In this document: positions 61,790 to 64,000 of the stretch, in pieces
Layout of the letters: each line of letters opens with the position of its first letter
Numbering within the stretch: position 1 is the stretch's first letter
Origin: Thalassomonas actiniarum
GTDB taxonomy: Bacteria; Pseudomonadota; Gammaproteobacteria; Enterobacterales; Alteromonadaceae
Length of the DNA: 64,000 nt
NCBI RefSeq assembly: GCF_000948975.2
Contig: NZ_CP059735.1
Coordinates: forward strand, 4,358,603 to 4,422,602
Reading direction: 5' to 3'
Translations under genes and position numbers: made by a program
Notes under the pieces: model-generated
The model's input: only the letters and a program-made list of their open reading frames with translations
Databases searched by the model: none
What the model was told of the DNA's origin: nothing

Positions 61790-62014
61790 TTATTTGGTAA
61801 ACATTTTATTAAACAAGGCTTCTGAGGCTTTCAACCCCTCATCAGTCAACCACACCGACTTCGTTTTGTTGATGGGATCATCAATAAACCCTTTCGCATG
61901 CAGCCGGTTCATCACCTCAAAATCCATGCCTTTCCATGCCCTGCGCTCATCGTGTAAGGTAAGATACAAGAGTGCCAATACTGTTGAATCGATTTTATCT
62001 TCATCTATTTCCAT
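61790..62014 (-). CDS. DUF6429 family protein
   Basis: 74 residues from the ATG at 62014 (MEIDEDKID), with GGAG upstream; a frame to 62041 is longer. The pattern IDSTVLALLYLTLHDERRAWKGMDFEVMNRLHAKGFIDDP and VWLTDEGLKASEALF fits DUF6429, a small helical, winged-helix-like family. Function unknown. Confidence 0.82.
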   Translation of the reverse strand: MEIDEDKIDSTVLALLYLTLHDERRAWKGMDFEVMNRLHAKGFIDDPINKTKSVWLTDEGLKASEALFNKMFTK

Positions 62015-62085
62015 AAAATACTCCACATTCAAAATTCGCACTTAATACACATAACACACTGATGTTTTGGGGTTCTTGTTTCCAA

Positions 62086-62403
62086 TTACCCCGGCATCTT
62101 GATTAACTCAGAGACCTCAAGCGAACCTTTCACCTCAAGAAAAGGACAAGCCCCGGCAATTGCCAGCGCCGCTTCAATAGAGTCTGCTTCTATGATGGTA
62201 TAACCCGACATGGCGGTAGTACTCACTGCCGTCACCTTGCCGTCGGGATGAACGGTATGGGTATTTTTTATCGGGTTGGCGGGGCTGATAGCCGCATCTG
62301 CCAGCGATGACAGCCAGGCCTGGTATTTGGCAAAGTGCTGCTTGCCTTCTTCCGGGGTGGACGGCTGCTCGCCGCCAAGATAAGTGATCAAAAACTGAGG
62401 CAT
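62086..62403 (-). CDS. YciI/DGPF-domain family protein
   Basis: 105 residues with a ferredoxin-like fold pattern: MPQFLITYLGGEQPSTPEEGKQHFAKYQAWLSSL, then GYTIIEADSIEAALAIAGACPFL. AAAGGAGAAAGG precedes the ATG. Relatives occur with ECF sigma factors; none is adjacent here. Confidence 0.84.
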   Translation of the reverse strand: MPQFLITYLGGEQPSTPEEGKQHFAKYQAWLSSLADAAISPANPIKNTHTVHPDGKVTAVSTTAMSGYTIIEADSIEAALAIAGACPFLEVKGSLEVSELIKMPG

Positions 62404-62512
62404 TCCCTTTCTCCTTTGTTTTGCTAATGACCTGATAATAATAGCTGTTTATTTGCCATTACCTGTATACTCATGTTTTATTTACTCCGGCGCCAGTTCC
62501 CGGTAGCTGCCG

Positions 62513-63205
62513 TTATTGATAAAACCGCTCACATAAACCGGCAAACACCTGACCGGCATCAGCTTCGATAATATCGCCATGGGTCACTACAATCCGGTCG
62601 AAATTCCAGTTTTTGACCCGGGTAACAAAGGAGGCAAAGTCGGTTTTATTTTTGATGGTAAAACCCATTTTCAGCGGCGGCGCCACACACTTGCCTTTAA
62701 ATCCCAAGGGACGGAAAATACATTTAGTGATCACACCTGCCAGGCCGGGCGGGGTTTCATCACTGTGGTTTTGGATAAAGTCGGTGACGATCAGTGATTT
62801 GGTTTTTTTATGAAAAAATACCGATTCATTAAAAAAAGACACCCCGGGCATATATTCGCGTTCGAGATCATCACGCCAGATATTATCAAAGGCCTGATCA
62901 AGCAAGTGATATTGACTCAGCCCTAACTTCTTCGGGATGCCGCCACTGACATAAAGCCCGGCCTCGGGGAAAGCGTCCTGCCATTGCTGCAGCCAGGAAT
63001 TATGGCCGTTACTGGCGCCGACAATAAAAGCCACCTGCCCTTGGGCTTCAACCTCCTTTTTTAACTCGGAAGAAAGCGCCGTCGGAGAATGCAGCCATAA
63101 CCGGCCGTCGCTTAACCTGACAATTGTCATGCGCAGTCTCAGCGGCGTACCCGCCATGCTCATCACATCTTCATGAACCCAGATATCTTCTCCGATATTT
63201 CTCAT
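62513..63205 (-). CDS. DUF4336 family (metallo-beta-lactamase-fold-like) protein
   Basis: 230 residues. The start MRNIGEDIWVHEDVMSMAGTPLRLRMTIVRL, then GRLWLHSPTALSSELKKEV, HNSWLQQWQDAFPEA and DRIVVTHGDIIE fit DUF4336, a divergent metallo-beta-lactamase-like family. AAGGAAAGCGG lies upstream of the ATG. Activity unknown. Confidence 0.82.
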   Translation of the reverse strand: MRNIGEDIWVHEDVMSMAGTPLRLRMTIVRLSDGRLWLHSPTALSSELKKEVEAQGQVAFIVGASNGHNSWLQQWQDAFPEAGLYVSGGIPKKLGLSQYHLLDQAFDNIWRDDLEREYMPGVSFFNESVFFHKKTKSLIVTDFIQNHSDETPPGLAGVITKCIFRPLGFKGKCVAPPLKMGFTIKNKTDFASFVTRVKNWNFDRIVVTHGDIIEADAGQVFAGLCERFYQ

Positions 63206-63892
63206 AATACCGCTTTCCTTCTAGTGATCCGTAGTGAAAACAGGCAAATGCCCAACGAAGGCTAAACCTGCTGCAACTTATTACAGCTTGCTGTTTTATT
63301 TAGGTATTGTGACACTATATATTGAATTTTTTGTTTTAACCAATCCGGTCCTGCATCCGACATATCATTATGTCTGGCATCGGCTATTTTCACCACACAA
63401 CTGCCAAACAACTTTTGTTCGTCACGGCTTGGCAATGCTACCCTGCGGTGATCTAAGGTGATAAGAAATTTCATTTACTATACCGTTTCCTCCCCCGTGC
63501 AGGTTATAGTAAATACCTTTCTTACCTTCAAAGTCATTGGGGTTATAGGGCTCGGCGGATTAGGTAAGGAATGCAAATCTCCTCACCTGATAGGCAAAAT
63601 GTTTTTTGCTCGAATCCTTTGCTCTCGGGAGAAACATCCGATAATGCAATTTCTGACAAATAAATATTCGCACAAAAATATCGCGAAAAGTTTTATTAAA
63701 GGCAAAAATACATCCTGTTATTTATAAAGATGACAAACGGCGCATTAACTGTGCTTAACGCATAGATAACTTTACGAATCCACGATTTCCTTTATTGGCA
63801 CCAGTTTACCCTACCGGTACAACAAAGGCAGCAACCTGATGATCTACATGGCATACTGCCAGCTTAAGTGAGTTTTCACCAGGAGCTGTTAA
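63206..63892. other. Intergenic region without a convincing gene
   Basis: A 70-codon minus-strand frame (63262-63474, ATG without ribosome site) and an 89-codon plus-strand frame (63458-63727) show no domain and no good start site. No terminator or palindrome stands out. Confidence 0.4.
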
Positions 63893-64000
63893 TCAATATT
63901 TAACATGAAATGAAAGCAGCATCGCCAGCCCGGGCTCTCTTCTTTCGACCTTTATTTCCCCCTGCTGCGCCGATACCAGTTCATTCACTAAGGCCAGTCC
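63893..64000 (-). CDS. Sensor histidine kinase, 3' end only
   Basis: Reading the minus strand from the window edge gives 35 residues before the TGA at 63895-63893: GLALVNELVSAQQGEIKVERREPG..., the G2-box helix and last strands of a GHKL ATPase domain (compare GLGLSIVKxIVExHGG). The rest lies beyond the window. Confidence 0.7.
   Translation of the reverse strand, partial: GLALVNELVSAQQGEIKVERREPGLAMLLSFHVKY

Noticed and set aside
63262..63727. 70-codon minus-strand and 89-codon plus-strand frames near the window end
   Set aside because: They overlap each other at their 5' ends and have no good start sites or domains.

Overview
The window looks like chromosome from a marine chitin- and protein-degrading gammaproteobacterium, probably of the Alteromonadales/Colwelliaceae (Thalassomonas-like). 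This placement is inferred from gene content: a LacI-type GlcNAc regulon with NagP, NagK and NagB-II, large chitinases with CBM5/12 modules, an AA10 LPMO, a LasA-type protease and dispersed ATACCAATT-ended repeats. No rRNA, tRNA, CRISPR array, transposase or integrase is visible.

Layout. 1-8.1 kb: 3' part of cmoB, a LysR regulator, a periplasmic solute-binding protein, an HD-domain dGTPase, an overlapping response regulator/histidine kinase pair and an amidohydrolase lipoprotein. 8.2-23.9 kb: GlcNAc/chitin-oligosaccharide regulon: nagP, nagA, nagB-II and nagK as one leftward operon, then a GH20 hexosaminidase lipoprotein, a TonB receptor, pgi and the LacI regulator. The palindrome TGACAGCGCTGTCA lies upstream of nagK, the TonB receptor and pgi, and with one mismatch upstream of a choice-of-anchor-A protein with a PEP-CTERM-like tail. 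24-29.7 kb: divergent ohrR/ohr, a MITE-like repeat, a GNAT enzyme, an orphan double-glycine peptide precursor, LysR/DUF2798, HDOD and Lon-N-like proteins.

29.8-33.5 kb: accessory locus that I read as a membrane-active toxin gene broken by one in-frame TAA, followed by three tandem paralogous two-TM proteins (probable immunity) and a TPR-like protein. 33.8-36.8 kb: large GH5-like secreted enzyme with three related binding modules. 37.3-43.7 kb: AT-rich island holding a MarR-GNAT fusion, a MerB-like protein, a two-gene small-protein operon, a ThsB-type TIR protein, a SMEK-domain protein and an orphan ParA. The TIR and SMEK genes each follow a copy of the same roughly 220-bp leader, and an attC-like palindrome directly follows the SMEK gene. 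This is the best candidate here for an undescribed defence-type arrangement.

43.9-53.3 kb: chitin attack cluster (ChiA-like GH18, AA10 LPMO, second GH18) and a LasA-type M23 peptidase. 53.6-56.6 kb: patatin, MsrB, VOC and small membrane proteins. 56.6-61.7 kb: divergent 4-hydroxyproline catabolic cluster (oxidase and epimerase one way, deaminase and aldehyde dehydrogenase the other), with two TTGTATACAA operators in the shared control region. 61.8-64 kb: DUF6429, YciI and DUF4336 genes and the 3' end of a histidine kinase.

Together the extracellular chitinases and LPMO would release oligosaccharides. These would be imported by the TonB receptor, cut by GH20, taken up by NagP, phosphorylated by NagK and converted by NagA and NagB-II to fructose-6-phosphate, which Pgi can turn to glucose-6-phosphate. 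The hydroxyproline cluster would feed collagen-derived hydroxyproline into 2-oxoglutarate.
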